A DNA stretch of 64,000 nucleotides from Bacillus sp. BP-3 (GTDB lineage Bacteria; Bacillota; Bacilli; Bacillales; Bacillaceae_G). Shown here piece after piece: positions 24,398 to 34,189 of this stretch. The DNA lies in contig NZ_JAQOTJ010000010.1 of the NCBI RefSeq assembly GCF_028401955.1, positions 1 to 64,000 of the forward strand, written 5' to 3'. Each line of letters opens with the position of its first letter. Positions within the stretch are counted from its first letter, which is position 1. A program made the position numbers and the translations under genes. Below the pieces are notes generated by a model. That model searched no databases, was not told the origin of the DNA, and saw nothing but the letters and a program-made list of their open reading frames with translations.

Positions 24398-25573
24398 TTA
24401 GAATCTACCATATCCTAAGAAATGTTTTTGGTTGTAAGAACTGCTCAAGTCAGAGTATGCAATTCCTTTATCACCAGCGTGAATCATTTGTCCGTTACCA
24501 GCATAAATACCGATATGAGATGGACCTGCTTTATACGTACCTTGGAAGAATACTAAATCACCTGGTTGCGGATCGCTAATGTGCGTCGTAGAATTCCAAT
24601 ATCCCGCTACATCTTGACGACCTACGCCGTAAATGTAAGAAATGAATCCACTGCAGTCAAATCCACCATTAGATGGGCTTGCACTACCCCAAACATATGG
24701 TTTGCCGAGGTATTGTTCCGCTTTTCCAATTATACCACCCTTAGGAGCTGGAGCCGGATTACCACCGTCTTGTTTTGCTGGCTTAGGATCTTTAGCTTGT
24801 CCGCCACCATTATTTGCTGGTTGTTGCGCTGGTTGTACTGCTTTCTCAGCTAAGCTTTGTAAATATAGAGCTTGCTTTTCTAGGTCTTTTAATTGACCCT
24901 CTGTGCTTTGCATTCCGTTTACAACCGTTTGCATTTTTGCGTTTAATTCATCGATTGCTGTTTGCTTTTTCGCCTTTTCAGCATCAAGTTCTTTTTTCGC
25001 AGTTTCGATTTTCACTTGTGCATCTTTTAATTCTTTTTGTTTTTCTTTGATAAGCTCTACATCTTTTTTCACTTTCGCTTGATCATTTTGTTGTGTTTTC
25101 ATAATATCTTGGTCAGAATCAAGAATTTGTGAAACGGAAGTTAAACGATCAACTAAATCTGCAATACTTTTAGAGTTTACAACTACTTCTGTTACAACGT
25201 TCGTATTTGGTTTCTCTTGAAGAGCAATTAAACGCTTTCTTAACAGTTCTTCACGCTGTGCAATTTTCGTTTGTAACTCTGCAATTTCTTTATCTTTTTG
25301 TTCAATTGTTTTTTGTGCATCTTCAACTTGCTTGATCGTTTCAGCAAGTTTCGCTTCGTTCTCTTGAACAGACTTATCTAACCCTTGAATTGTCTTCTTT
25401 AATTCATCCATTTGTTTTTGGATTTCATCACGTTCTTGTTGTTGTTTATGTAAATTGTCTTTTTGTTGTTGGATTTGTGTATTTACATCTTCAGCAAATG
25501 CGTTTGGTGTTACTACTGAAAACATCATAAATCCTGCAGCTAATGCGCAAGATGCGATTTTTAATTTTTTCAT
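24398..25573 (-). CDS. cwlO: CwlO-like D,L-endopeptidase (coiled coil + NlpC/P60)
   Basis: A 391-residue secreted hydrolase. A signal peptide (ending NAFA) is followed by a long charged coiled coil (about 30-235), a Pro/Lys/Gln linker and an NlpC/P60 domain (about 280-391) with the catalytic cysteine in GGFDCSGF and histidines in GPSHIGIY and MIHAGD. CwlO-type enzymes cleave the D-Glu-DAP bond of peptidoglycan for lateral wall growth and are activated by FtsEX, which also lies in this window. A WalR box is upstream, in agreement with the WalRK regulon in B. subtilis. Slightly shorter than B. subtilis CwlO. Confidence 0.85.
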   Translation of the reverse strand: MKKLKIASCALAAGFMMFSVVTPNAFAEDVNTQIQQQKDNLHKQQQERDEIQKQMDELKKTIQGLDKSVQENEAKLAETIKQVEDAQKTIEQKDKEIAELQTKIAQREELLRKRLIALQEKPNTNVVTEVVVNSKSIADLVDRLTSVSQILDSDQDIMKTQQNDQAKVKKDVELIKEKQKELKDAQVKIETAKKELDAEKAKKQTAIDELNAKMQTVVNGMQSTEGQLKDLEKQALYLQSLAEKAVQPAQQPANNGGGQAKDPKPAKQDGGNPAPAPKGGIIGKAEQYLGKPYVWGSASPSNGGFDCSGFISYIYGVGRQDVAGYWNSTTHISDPQPGDLVFFQGTYKAGPSHIGIYAGNGQMIHAGDKGIAYSDLSSSYNQKHFLGYGRF

Positions 25574-26058
25574 TATGTTTTACACCGCTTTCTTTTTTTA
25601 GTTTCCCGAATTTATCTAATAAATTTATACCATAATTACCAATGTTTTTTTGTAATGTTACGCTTTTGTAAAAGAAATGTAATATTGCGCTTGTAGTTTT
25701 TTGACATTTCTGTTCTAATCTTGTGTTTTATTGTAGAGAAACAAGGAAATGAAACGATAATCCTGTTTCTTTTGTCGGACAATTTCAGTTTTTCTACAAA
25801 AATGTAACATATTCAAACTCTATTATTATTACATAGAATAATTTTCCAGTCTACCGTTTTTCTGTTATTTTTCTATAAATTCATTTTGATGTTTCAGCAT
25901 ACAACATGATCGATTCTATACAATGTCATACGCTCTCACCTCACCAAAAAGAAAGGGGTTTCATATCGTTTTTTAACTGGTATATAAAAATAAAAAGCGC
26001 AAGAACACCATCTTGCACTTTTTAACAATAAATTCCCACTCAATACAATTTCACTTTA
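25574..26058. other. Intergenic region upstream of cwlO
   Basis: These 485 bases hold the cwlO promoter region with the WalR box, a copy of the second interspersed repeat family at 25930-25970 (minus orientation), and at 25992-26023 a hairpin (GCGCAAGA / TCTTGCAC, with A and T runs) that terminates the HxlR gene. No coding sequence is apparent. Confidence 0.5.
25667..25683 (+). promoter_or_regulatory. WalR (YycF) binding site upstream of cwlO
   Basis: TGTAAA, five bases, TGTAAT: an exact match to the WalR consensus TGTWAH-N5-TGTWAH, about 95 bases before the gene start. A third half-site-like TGTAAT is at 25651. Autolysin genes including cwlO are classical WalR targets. Confidence 0.65.
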
Positions 26059-26382
26059 TTAATGAACCCATTTCTCCGCCCATTTTTGTACTTCTTGCAT
26101 GACGCTCTCTAGCGCTTTTCCTTTATCTGTTAAACCATATTCAATACGTACTGGCACCTCTGGATAAACGGCACGCACAACAATTCCTTCGCTCTCTAAT
26201 TCCTTTAAACGCTCTGATAACATACGATCGCTCATGTTTGGAATAATATCAGCAATTTCACGAAATCGTTTCGGTTCTTCTAATAATGATGTAATGATTA
26301 AACCTGTCCACTTTTTACTAAGAAGTGTAAAAGCAGATTCGAACTTTGGACATAAACACGGATTATGTTCCATATGTTTCAC
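26059..26382 (-). CDS. HxlR-family winged-helix regulator
   Basis: A 107-residue MarR/HxlR-type DNA-binding protein. CLCPKFESAF near the N-terminus includes the cysteines often used for redox or electrophile sensing, and RFREIADIIPNMSDRMLSERLKELE is the winged helix-turn-helix. The gene is alone; its target is not adjacent on the same strand, but the palindrome at 26418-26433 in its own promoter suggests autoregulation. The inducer is unknown. Confidence 0.85.
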   Translation of the reverse strand: MKHMEHNPCLCPKFESAFTLLSKKWTGLIITSLLEEPKRFREIADIIPNMSDRMLSERLKELESEGIVVRAVYPEVPVRIEYGLTDKGKALESVMQEVQKWAEKWVH

Positions 26383-26417
26383 CTCTTCTTTATTATAAAA
26401 TAGTTTCTTATAAAAAG

Positions 26418-26433
26418 TAAGTTATATCACTTA
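26418..26433. promoter_or_regulatory. Palindrome in the HxlR-gene promoter
   Basis: TAAGT, six bases, ACTTA, about 35-50 bases ahead of the start and next to a TATAAT on the minus strand. It is a plausible operator for the encoded regulator. Confidence 0.4.
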
Positions 26434-26450
26434 TTTTTATATTTTTACCA

Positions 26451-26480
26451 AAAAAGCTCTCTACTTAAAAGAGAGCTTCA
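26451..26480 (-). terminator. Terminator of degV
   Basis: AAGCTCTCT and AGAGAGCTT pair around a short loop, with a T run after the stem on both strands; it lies right after the degV stop. Confidence 0.75.
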
Positions 26481-26486
26481 TTTTTA

Positions 26487-27329
26487 TTATTTTGTATACC
26501 ATCCTAAACCAAGTGAACCTTCGCCTAAATGTGTCCCAATTACTGGCCCAAAATAACTAATTCGAAATTCAACATGCGGGTATATTTCTTTCAATTCCTG
26601 TTCCCATTCTTTGGCTTCTTCTTCTCTGTTCGCATGAATAATAACAGCTTCCATTGGAATCCCTTTACTTGCTTGTTCATCAAAGATTTCTACAATACGT
26701 TTTAACGCTTTTTTACGCGTACGGATTTTTTCAAATGGAATAATAATTTTATCACGGAAATATAATACCGGCTTTACTTGTAATAAACTTCCAAGAAATG
26801 CTTGTGCACTATTTAAACGGCCACCGCGCTGCAAATGATGTAAGTCGTCAACGACGAAGTACGCATCTATTGTTTTCTTCATCTCATCAAAACGAGCTAT
26901 AATCTCTTCTGGACTTTTCCCTTCACTCGCCATTTTTGCGCCTTCATGTACATAAAACCCTTGCACTTCACAACTAATCTCTGAATCGTACGTATATACG
27001 TCTACTCCTTCTACCATTTGACCAGCTGTCGTTGCCGTCTGATATGTACCACTAATCCCGCTAGAAAGATGTATACTAACCACCGCATCATACTCTTTCC
27101 CTAGCTCTTCAAATAACTCAACAAACTTTCCGATAGCTGGTTGTGATGTCTTCGGCAGTTCTTCTTGCTCCCTGACTTTCTCATAAAAATCTTCCGTTGT
27201 AATTTCCACTTCTTCTTGATAAGATTCATTTCCAAAAATAACGTTCAAAGGAATCATATGTATATGTAATTCTTCACGCACATGTTTGGGTATATATGCC
27301 GTACTATCGGTTACAATAGCTATTTTCAT
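26487..27329 (-). CDS. degV: DegV-family fatty-acid-binding protein
   Basis: A 280-residue two-domain DegV protein, characterised by KIAIVTDSTAYIP at the start, TSQPAIGKF and SSGISGTYQTA. Family members bind a fatty acid and include the FakB subunits that present fatty acids to the FakA kinase. The true start is the ATG at 27329; the open frame continues upstream by 33 codons without a ribosome site. In B. subtilis a DegV gene also precedes comFA, so the call follows both family and position. Confidence 0.85.
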   Translation of the reverse strand: MKIAIVTDSTAYIPKHVREELHIHMIPLNVIFGNESYQEEVEITTEDFYEKVREQEELPKTSQPAIGKFVELFEELGKEYDAVVSIHLSSGISGTYQTATTAGQMVEGVDVYTYDSEISCEVQGFYVHEGAKMASEGKSPEEIIARFDEMKKTIDAYFVVDDLHHLQRGGRLNSAQAFLGSLLQVKPVLYFRDKIIIPFEKIRTRKKALKRIVEIFDEQASKGIPMEAVIIHANREEEAKEWEQELKEIYPHVEFRISYFGPVIGTHLGEGSLGLGWYTK

Positions 27330-27614
27330 TTTTGTACCTACCTTATAAACAGTTTTATTATTTATTGTACATGAAAATGGAAAAAGGTGCATTAACTGGC
27401 GAAAACGAGAGGTCAAAATTATAAACACTATTTCAACAATTTACAACACAAAAATTCAAATTATAATAGAAAGAGCTAAATTTCTGCAAAAAATATTTGA
27501 AACTCCAAACTAGCCCTTTTAGAATAAAGAGTACTGGTAATTTATCCCGTTCTAATTGGGATTAAAATACACGTTGATAGAAGTTGCAATTTACAAAGAT
27601 AGGAGCGTATATCA

Positions 27615-28253
27615 TTGTTACTACAATATTTCACAGTAAAAGGATATGGCGAACATGAAATAGTCATTCAAAAATCTCGCTTTATTTGCTATGTAAACCG
27701 CGCATCAACAGAAGAAGAAGCACAAGAGTTTATCCAAAAGATTAAAAAGCAACATTGGAACGCAACTCATAATTGTTCTGCCTACTTAATTGGTGAACAT
27801 GACCAAATCCAAAAAGCAAACGACGACGGAGAACCGAGCGGTACGGCCGGTGTACCCATTCTAGAAGTATTAAAAAAACGTCATTTAAAAGATACTGTCG
27901 TCGTTGTCACACGTTATTTCGGGGGCATTAAACTCGGAGCAGGCGGTTTAATTCGTGCATATGGAAAATGCACAAGTGAAGGTCTCAACCATGTCGGCAT
28001 CGTTGAACGAAAACTGATGCGCGTCATGAAAACGGAAGTTGATTATACATTACTTGGAAAAGTTGAAAATGAACTACGTAACTCGATATATACTATTAAA
28101 GAGATACACTACTTAGATTACGTTACATTCGATACGTATGTGGAGGAAAACCAAAAACAATCCTTCACAGAATGGATGATTGAAATCACAAATGGGAAAT
28201 GTACAATTAACGAAGATGAGATACTATATTTAGAACAAGATATAGTACAATAA
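27615..28253 (+). CDS. yvyE: YvyE/IMPACT-family protein
   Basis: A 212-residue member of the UPF0029/IMPACT family (YigZ in E. coli). The N-terminal domain carries the signature DDGEPSGTAGVPILEVL and VTRYFGGIKLGAGGLIRAYG; the C-terminal domain is ferredoxin-like. Its biochemical role is not settled. The start is a TTG with AGGAG nine bases upstream. It precedes the LCP gene by 27 bases, as in B. subtilis, so the two are probably co-transcribed. Confidence 0.88.
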   Translation: MLLQYFTVKGYGEHEIVIQKSRFICYVNRASTEEEAQEFIQKIKKQHWNATHNCSAYLIGEHDQIQKANDDGEPSGTAGVPILEVLKKRHLKDTVVVVTRYFGGIKLGAGGLIRAYGKCTSEGLNHVGIVERKLMRVMKTEVDYTLLGKVENELRNSIYTIKEIHYLDYVTFDTYVEENQKQSFTEWMIEITNGKCTINEDEILYLEQDIVQ

Positions 28254-28280
28254 TAAATATTTACTTAAAGGAGATTATTT

Positions 28281-29471
28281 ATGGAAGATCGTTATCAACA
28301 TCTCCAAAATAGAAGAATGAAAAAGAAACGAAGACGCAAAGGGTTCATATTCCTCATTTTCGCTCTCCTTATCGGAGGCGCAGGAGTTTATGCTTATAAT
28401 TCCTATTCTTCTTTAATGGGAATTTATAGCGGCATGCAGCACGATAAATCGAAACTCCGTACAGAAGATGTAGAAATTACGAAAAAACCATTCAGTCTTT
28501 TAATTATGGGAATTGAAGATTATGCAACAGGCGGCGAAAACGGACGAACGGATTCCTTAATGTTTGCGACAATTAATCCAAATTCACAAAAGGTATCTTT
28601 AATGAGTATCCCGCGCGATTCACGTGTGACAATTGCCGGGCGTGATAAAAAAGATAAGATCAACGCAGCTCATGCCTACGGCGGAGAAAAAATGGCAAGA
28701 GAAACCGTCGAAAACTTTTTAAAAGTACCTGTGGATCACTATATAAAACTGGATTTTAAAGGATTTAAAGGTATCGTCGATGCTGTTGGCGGCGTTACAG
28801 TCGATGTTCCATTTGATTTTTGGGAACGATCCGATGTGAACTATTACAAAAAGATTGAGTTTACAAAAGGACAGCAGCATTTAAACGGAGAAGAAGCACT
28901 AGCTTATGTCCGGATGAGAAAGCAAGATCCAAATGGTGATTTTGGACGTGCAACTCGTCAACGTCAAGTACTTGCAGCGGTTGTACATGAATTAAATTCA
29001 CCTGCTACCGTATTTAAGATAAATGATCTTGCAAAAGCAATCGGAAAATATATCAAAACAGATATACCTGTATCCGACGGTCTTGCACTCTATAAGAAAT
29101 TCTCTGGCTTTGATGCATCTAACATTCAAACTATAAAAATGGAAGGCGAAGATAAGAAAATCGATGGAATTTATTATTTCATTCCAAACGAATTAAACAT
29201 TCAAGAAGTTCGCCATTCCCTTAATCAAAACTTAGAAATACCAGATTCTGCGTCAGGTACGCAAGAACAATCTGAAACAAAAGAACCTGCTAAACCAACG
29301 AACGGCCAAAATACAGAGCAAGAAAAACAAGAACCTGCTAAACCGAATCACAATTCGAATACACAGGCTGGAAAGCAAGAAACAACGAAACCAAATCGTA
29401 ATTCAAATACACAAAAGACACCTCCATCCAATCAGCAATCAAACGAAGAATGGCAAATGTCTGGGCACTAA
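28281..29471 (+). CDS. tagU: LytR-CpsA-Psr (LCP) wall-polymer ligase, TagU-like
   Basis: A 396-residue membrane-anchored enzyme: basic cytosolic start, one transmembrane helix (FIFLIFALLIGGAGVYAY), then the LCP domain with ENGRTDSLMFATINP, MSIPRDSRV and GRATRQRQVL, which hold the arginines and aspartates that bind the polyprenyl pyrophosphate substrate. LCP enzymes attach teichoic acids or other polymers to peptidoglycan. The last 70 residues are a low-complexity Lys/Pro/Asn/Gln tail with repeated PAKPN and NSNT units, probably a flexible wall linker. Neighbouring mnaA, galE and tagO support the call. Confidence 0.9.
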   Translation: MEDRYQHLQNRRMKKKRRRKGFIFLIFALLIGGAGVYAYNSYSSLMGIYSGMQHDKSKLRTEDVEITKKPFSLLIMGIEDYATGGENGRTDSLMFATINPNSQKVSLMSIPRDSRVTIAGRDKKDKINAAHAYGGEKMARETVENFLKVPVDHYIKLDFKGFKGIVDAVGGVTVDVPFDFWERSDVNYYKKIEFTKGQQHLNGEEALAYVRMRKQDPNGDFGRATRQRQVLAAVVHELNSPATVFKINDLAKAIGKYIKTDIPVSDGLALYKKFSGFDASNIQTIKMEGEDKKIDGIYYFIPNELNIQEVRHSLNQNLEIPDSASGTQEQSETKEPAKPTNGQNTEQEKQEPAKPNHNSNTQAGKQETTKPNRNSNTQKTPPSNQQSNEEWQMSGH

Positions 29472-29508
29472 AAAACCAGCTGTCTCCTTTTTAGGAGCAG
29501 CTGGTTTT
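29472..29508. terminator. Bidirectional terminator between tagU and mnaA
   Basis: AAAACCAGCTG and CAGCTGGTTTT with an inner CTCC/GGAG stem serve the convergent genes on both sides. Confidence 0.85.
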
Positions 29509-29531
29509 CTTCTTTTCAAAAATAAGAATTA

Positions 29532-30647
29532 TTATTTATTAAAATATTCGACAATCGCTTTCACAATACGCTCTGACGCCTGACCATCACCGTATGGATT
29601 CGATGCTTTTGCCATTGCACTGTGTGCTTCTTTATCTGATAATAACTCGTTTGCTAAGTCGAAAATTGTTTCTTCATCTGTACCAGCAAGCTTTAATGTA
29701 CCTGCTTCAATACCTTCTGGACGCTCTGTTGTATCACGAAGAACAAGAACTGGCACACCAAGTGATGGCGCTTCTTCTTGTACACCACCAGAATCCGTTA
29801 ACATTAAGTAGGAGCGGGCTGCAAAGTTATGGAAATCAATGACATCAAGCGGTTCAATTAAATGAATACGATTATGCTCCCCTAAAATTTCTCCTGCAAT
29901 TTCACGAACAACAGGATTCATATGTACTGGATATACAACTTGTACGTCTTCATGTGTTTCAACAAGACGTTTAATTGCACGGAACATATTACGCATCGGC
30001 TCACCTAAATTTTCACGACGATGTGCTGTCATGAGAACAAGGCGATTATCTCCAACCTTCTCTAACACCGGATGTGTATACGATTCTTTTACTGTCGTTT
30101 TTAATGCATCAATTGCTGTATTTCCTGTAATAAAAATGTTTGCCTCTTTTTTATTCTCTTGTTGCAAGTTTGTTGCCGACTTCGCTGTTGGTGCAAAATG
30201 AATGTCTGCCATTACACCAGTTAATTGGCGGTTCATTTCTTCTGGATATGGAGAATATTTATCCCATGTACGAAGGCCAGCTTCCACATGACCAATTGGA
30301 ATTTGATTATAAAAGGCAGCGAGGCTTGCAATAAATGTCGTTGTTGTATCACCATGTACAAGAACGATGTCTGGTTTCGCTTCTTTCATGATCTTATCTA
30401 AACCTTCTAAACCACGAGTTGTAATATCAATTAACGTTTGACGGTCTTTCATAATATTTAAATCATAATTGGGCTGAATGCCAAAAATGTCTAACACTTG
30501 ATCCAGCATTTGACGATGTTGTGCTGTTACAGTCACAATAGACTCAATTTGCTGTGAATGTTTTTGCAGCTCCAACACGAGAGGGGCCATTTTGATAGCT
30601 TCCGGACGCGTTCCAAAAATCGTCATTACTTTAATGCGTTCTGTCAT
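29532..30647 (-). CDS. mnaA: UDP-N-acetylglucosamine 2-epimerase
   Basis: A 371-residue non-hydrolysing epimerase converting UDP-GlcNAc to UDP-ManNAc for wall polymer linkage units. Signatures are TIFGTRPEAIKMAPL, HGDTTTTF, EAGLRTWDKYSPYPEEMNR cut here to EAGLRTWDKYSPYPEE, TAHRREN and SGGVQEEAPSLG. The ATG at 30647 has GAGAGGA ahead; the longer frame to 30698 does not. In B. subtilis the orthologue sits in the same neighbourhood as tagU and tagO. Confidence 0.94.
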   Translation of the reverse strand: MTERIKVMTIFGTRPEAIKMAPLVLELQKHSQQIESIVTVTAQHRQMLDQVLDIFGIQPNYDLNIMKDRQTLIDITTRGLEGLDKIMKEAKPDIVLVHGDTTTTFIASLAAFYNQIPIGHVEAGLRTWDKYSPYPEEMNRQLTGVMADIHFAPTAKSATNLQQENKKEANIFITGNTAIDALKTTVKESYTHPVLEKVGDNRLVLMTAHRRENLGEPMRNMFRAIKRLVETHEDVQVVYPVHMNPVVREIAGEILGEHNRIHLIEPLDVIDFHNFAARSYLMLTDSGGVQEEAPSLGVPVLVLRDTTERPEGIEAGTLKLAGTDEETIFDLANELLSDKEAHSAMAKASNPYGDGQASERIVKAIVEYFNK

Positions 30648-30766
30648 ATTCAATTCCTCTCTTCTTTCAGTTTCTCGATTCGTCATATACGACAACACTT
30701 GTTATTATATATGAGAATCCACAACGACAAAAGGGTATATTCTCCAAAAGACATATGAACCAATAT

Positions 30767-30806
30767 GAAAACAAGTCAGCTGCTTCCCTGCAGCTGACTT
30801 GTTTTT
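30767..30806. terminator. Terminator of galE
   Basis: AAAACAAGTCAGCTGC and GCAGCTGACTTGTTTT form a 16-base perfect stem that starts at the galE stop. Confidence 0.9.
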
Positions 30807-31791
30807 ACTTACTATATCCGTTCGGATGAGATGTATGCCATTCCCAAGCTGTTTGAATCATTTCTTCAAGCGAATATTTCGCCTTCCAACCCAATTCGTT
30901 ATAAATCTTTTCTGATGAAGCGATAAGTTGTGCCGGATCTCCAGCGCGGCGCTCTACGTGAATCACATTTGCCTTCTTCTCAGTTACACGTTCACACGTT
31001 TCAATCACTTCTTTTACAGAAAAGCCTTTGCCGTTTCCTAAGTTGAATACTTCATTTGTCTTTTGCTCATTTTGTAAACTTTGCAGCGCTAAAATGTGCG
31101 CCTCCGCTAAGTCTGTCACATGAATATAATCACGAATACAAGTGCCATCATGTGTATCATAATCTGTACCAAAGACAGAAATCGATTCACGTTTTCCTAA
31201 TAAGTGCTGAAGCACAAGCGGAATTAAATGTGTCTCTGGCGTATGGTCTTCTCCAATTGTTCCTGATACATGAGCTCCCGCTGCATTAAAGTAGCGAAGC
31301 ACAACATATTTCATGCCATAAGCGGCATGAAAATCTTGTAAAATATGCTCAACCATTAATTTAGTGCGTCCGTATGTATTGATTGGATTTGTTGCAGTCT
31401 TTTCTGTGATAATATCTGTCTCCGGAATCCCGTACGTTGCCGCTGTTGAAGAGAAAATAAATGATGTTATGCCATGCTCCATCATTTTCTCAAGCAGCGT
31501 AATCGTTGCCGACACGTTGTTTTTATAATATTTCAATGGATTGGAAACAGATTCACCAACAAGACTATTTGCCGCAAAATGCATAACAGCATCAATAGAA
31601 TAGCTACTAAATACACGATCTAAATCTGCAGCGTTACTTAAATCTCCTACTTCTAAAGTCGCTCTCTCATCAACACTTTCACGATGACCAGTTGATAAGT
31701 TATCTAATACGACTACCTCAAATTTTTGATCTAACAATTGTTTTACTGTATGACTTCCAATATATCCTGCTCCGCCAACAACTAAAATCAT
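30805..31791 (-). CDS. galE: UDP-glucose 4-epimerase
   Basis: A 328-residue short-chain dehydrogenase/reductase enzyme. The NAD motif GGAGYIGSH is at 6-14, the catalytic serine is in FSSTAATYG, and the YxxxK pair is in YGRTKLMVEH. It interconverts UDP-glucose and UDP-galactose (possibly the N-acetylated forms) for envelope polysaccharide. Monocistronic by its terminator and upstream gap. Confidence 0.92.
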   Translation of the reverse strand: MILVVGGAGYIGSHTVKQLLDQKFEVVVLDNLSTGHRESVDERATLEVGDLSNAADLDRVFSSYSIDAVMHFAANSLVGESVSNPLKYYKNNVSATITLLEKMMEHGITSFIFSSTAATYGIPETDIITEKTATNPINTYGRTKLMVEHILQDFHAAYGMKYVVLRYFNAAGAHVSGTIGEDHTPETHLIPLVLQHLLGKRESISVFGTDYDTHDGTCIRDYIHVTDLAEAHILALQSLQNEQKTNEVFNLGNGKGFSVKEVIETCERVTEKKANVIHVERRAGDPAQLIASSEKIYNELGWKAKYSLEEMIQTAWEWHTSHPNGYSK

Positions 31792-32200
31792 GGTTTCTCC
31801 TCCTATAAAAATATATCATCCTATAGCTCTATATTTATTATACAGCAATTCCTACCTGTAAAATCAATCTTCTCCTAATAGCTCATAACAAGAAAAGCAT
31901 TTACCTTTATTCTGTTTACACAACACATTTCTATCATGACTCTCATATAACATTTACCATCATCCCTAAATAGGAAATATACATATTTTTCTGTAAAACA
32001 TCCATATTAAGAATAATTTTCATCTTATAATTCGCTTTAAAAATGTCATATATTTCAGTTATTACAATTTAAAGTCACGCGAAAAAAAGATTGAATTCCA
32101 TTCTTTTTATGATACCATATGTTATGAGCCAAAAACATATATTGAATTTTGAAGTAAAAGAGAGATTTCAATACGTTAAAATATAAAAGGTGGGGTATTA
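31792..32200. other. Divergent promoter region of galE and tagO
   Basis: A 409-base AT-rich gap. A candidate tagO promoter is TTGAAT with TACCAT 16 bases on, near 32092-32119. A GGTGGGG ribosome site precedes the tagO ATG. I see no gene or structured element. Confidence 0.4.
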
Positions 32201-33271
32201 ATGGACTCACGAATTATTTATGCAGTTTTGGCATCATTCATTGCCGTACTAATCGCTACCCCTTTCGTAATTAAGTTAGCCGTTAAAATTGGGGCAACAG
32301 ACAAGCCAAATGCTCGTAAAGTACACCAAAACATTATGCCTCGTCTTGGAGGACTGGCAATCTTTATCGGAGTTGTAATAGGGTGCTTTGTTAGCGGTTT
32401 GTATGAACAGCGTATCGTATCGATTAGTATAGGTGCTGTCATCATTATTATCATTGGAATTTTAGATGATATGTATGAATTATCTGCAAAAGCAAAATTC
32501 GGCGGACAACTTGTAGTCGCATTGTTAATCGTGAAAAATTTACAAATACCAGTGCTTTACATTCCAATTTTAGGAGACACTGAACTTGGATGGCTATCTT
32601 ATCCAATTACGGTCTTTTGGATTGTCGGTATTACTAATGCTATTAATTTAATTGACGGCCTTGACGGATTATCGGCCGGCATTTCTTCCATTGTTCTAGC
32701 AACATTAGCTTACATGGCTGCTACTAGCGTAACCGGTACTGGTAGCGCAATTATTTTACCGCTTGCACTCATCGTATTAGCAAGTACAATTGGGTTTTTA
32801 TTCTATAACTTTCATCCAGCGAAAATCTTTATGGGAGATACAGGAGCACTGTTTTTAGGATATTGTATTGCGGTGCTATCACTACTTGGACTATACAAAA
32901 GTGTGACATTGTTTAGCTTTATCGTTCCAATCATTATTTTAGGGGTACCAATCTTTGATACAACATTTGCGATAATTCGCCGCGTTGTAAATAAGAGACC
33001 AATTTCAGCGCCAGATAAATCGCATTTGCATCACCGCTTACTGGCAATAGGATTCTCTCATCGAACAACGGTGCTAATTATTTATGCGTTTGGTATTTTC
33101 TTTAGTGTGAATGCCATTATTTTTTCAAAAGCAACATTATCGCTCTCGATTTTTCTTCTATTCCTTCTTATTTTAATTACAGAAATTGTGGCAGAAATAA
33201 TCGGTCTTGTACACGATCGCTATAAACCAATTATTTCAATCTATAAAAAAGTAAAAAAACGTGAAGAATAA
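32201..33271 (+). CDS. tagO: Undecaprenyl-phosphate GlcNAc-1-phosphate transferase
   Basis: A 356-residue polytopic enzyme of the MraY/WecA/TagO family, the first committed step of wall teichoic acid or related polymer synthesis. It has about 11 transmembrane helices. DDMYELS and the cytosolic NAINLIDGLDGLSAG and KIFMGDTGALFLGY loops carry the metal and substrate aspartates, and the basic PDKSHLHHRLL loop is typical of the family. A weak terminator (33305-33344) follows. Confidence 0.92.
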   Translation: MDSRIIYAVLASFIAVLIATPFVIKLAVKIGATDKPNARKVHQNIMPRLGGLAIFIGVVIGCFVSGLYEQRIVSISIGAVIIIIIGILDDMYELSAKAKFGGQLVVALLIVKNLQIPVLYIPILGDTELGWLSYPITVFWIVGITNAINLIDGLDGLSAGISSIVLATLAYMAATSVTGTGSAIILPLALIVLASTIGFLFYNFHPAKIFMGDTGALFLGYCIAVLSLLGLYKSVTLFSFIVPIIILGVPIFDTTFAIIRRVVNKRPISAPDKSHLHHRLLAIGFSHRTTVLIIYAFGIFFSVNAIIFSKATLSLSIFLLFLLILITEIVAEIIGLVHDRYKPIISIYKKVKKREE

Positions 33272-33304
33272 AAATAGCATAACCAATACAACATAAAAAT
33301 ATAC

Positions 33305-33344
33305 AAACAGGACGATCTCTTTAAAGAAATCCTCCTGTTTTTTT
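33305..33344 (+). terminator. Terminator of tagO
   Basis: AACAGGA and TCCTGTT form the stem, with interrupted inner pairing and a run of seven Ts. Confidence 0.6.
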
Positions 33345-33424
33345 GTTTTCCAAAATATAGTTCGTTTGAGAATGACCACCTTGGAGCAAGATAACAGTAC
33401 AATCTTCAAATTAGGGTGAGCATC

Positions 33425-34189
33425 ATGATTAAGCGAACATTTTTACTTATTTGTTTGTTTTCTACTATCATCTTATGTTTTCTATCACCTTTGCAGGCTG
33501 CCGTTGTACCTTCACATGAGAATCGCCCTATCTCTCATTCTGAAACACAACTGCTTCGTCAATATACAGCTGCTCCGCAAACAAAAGTGGCTTATTTGAC
33601 ATTCGATGATGGACCAAACAAATACACATCACAAATTTTAAACATTTTAAAGCAAAAAAACGGAAAAGCAACCTTCTTTGTTATCGGTGGACGCGTCTCT
33701 CGTTATCCTCAAACAACAAAACGAGTAATTGAAGAAGGTCATTATTTAGGATTACATAGTATGTCTCATAATGCAAAATCCCTTTATAATGGTGATCCCT
33801 CTATTTTAGTTTCTGAAATGGAACAAGCTCGGGAAATTGTTCGGATGATCACTGGAATTGACACGCATCTCGTTCGCGTTCCTTATGGCAGCATGCCCTA
33901 TTTAAAGAAAAATTATCGAGATGCTCTTGTTACAGCTCACTATAAAATGTGGGATTGGACAATCGATACATACGATTGGAAAAGCGCTCATAATCCATCT
34001 GCCGTACTGGAACGAGTTATGAATCAAAGTGATAATTCAGTCGAAGTCATATTAATGCACGATTCGAACGTCACTGTACAAATCCTGCCACAAGTCATTG
34101 ACTACCTTCATTCACAAGGGTATACACTCCTTCCTTATAATCCTTCTTCTCATTTAGAAGTGAATTTTTGGAAGGACGCGAGATTGTAA
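33425..34189 (+). CDS. Polysaccharide deacetylase (CE4)
   Basis: A 254-residue secreted deacetylase. After a signal peptide (MIKRTFLLICLFSTIILCF) the NodB domain has the five CE4 motifs: LTFDDGPN (catalytic and metal Asp), HSMSHN (metal His), RVPYGSM, DTYDWK and ILMHDSN (catalytic His). It removes acetyl groups from peptidoglycan GlcNAc or MurNAc or a related glycan. The ATG at 33425 follows TTAGGGTGAG. B. cereus-group genomes have about ten such enzymes, so the exact paralogue is not assigned. Confidence 0.88.
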   Translation: MIKRTFLLICLFSTIILCFLSPLQAAVVPSHENRPISHSETQLLRQYTAAPQTKVAYLTFDDGPNKYTSQILNILKQKNGKATFFVIGGRVSRYPQTTKRVIEEGHYLGLHSMSHNAKSLYNGDPSILVSEMEQAREIVRMITGIDTHLVRVPYGSMPYLKKNYRDALVTAHYKMWDWTIDTYDWKSAHNPSAVLERVMNQSDNSVEVILMHDSNVTVQILPQVIDYLHSQGYTLLPYNPSSHLEVNFWKDARL

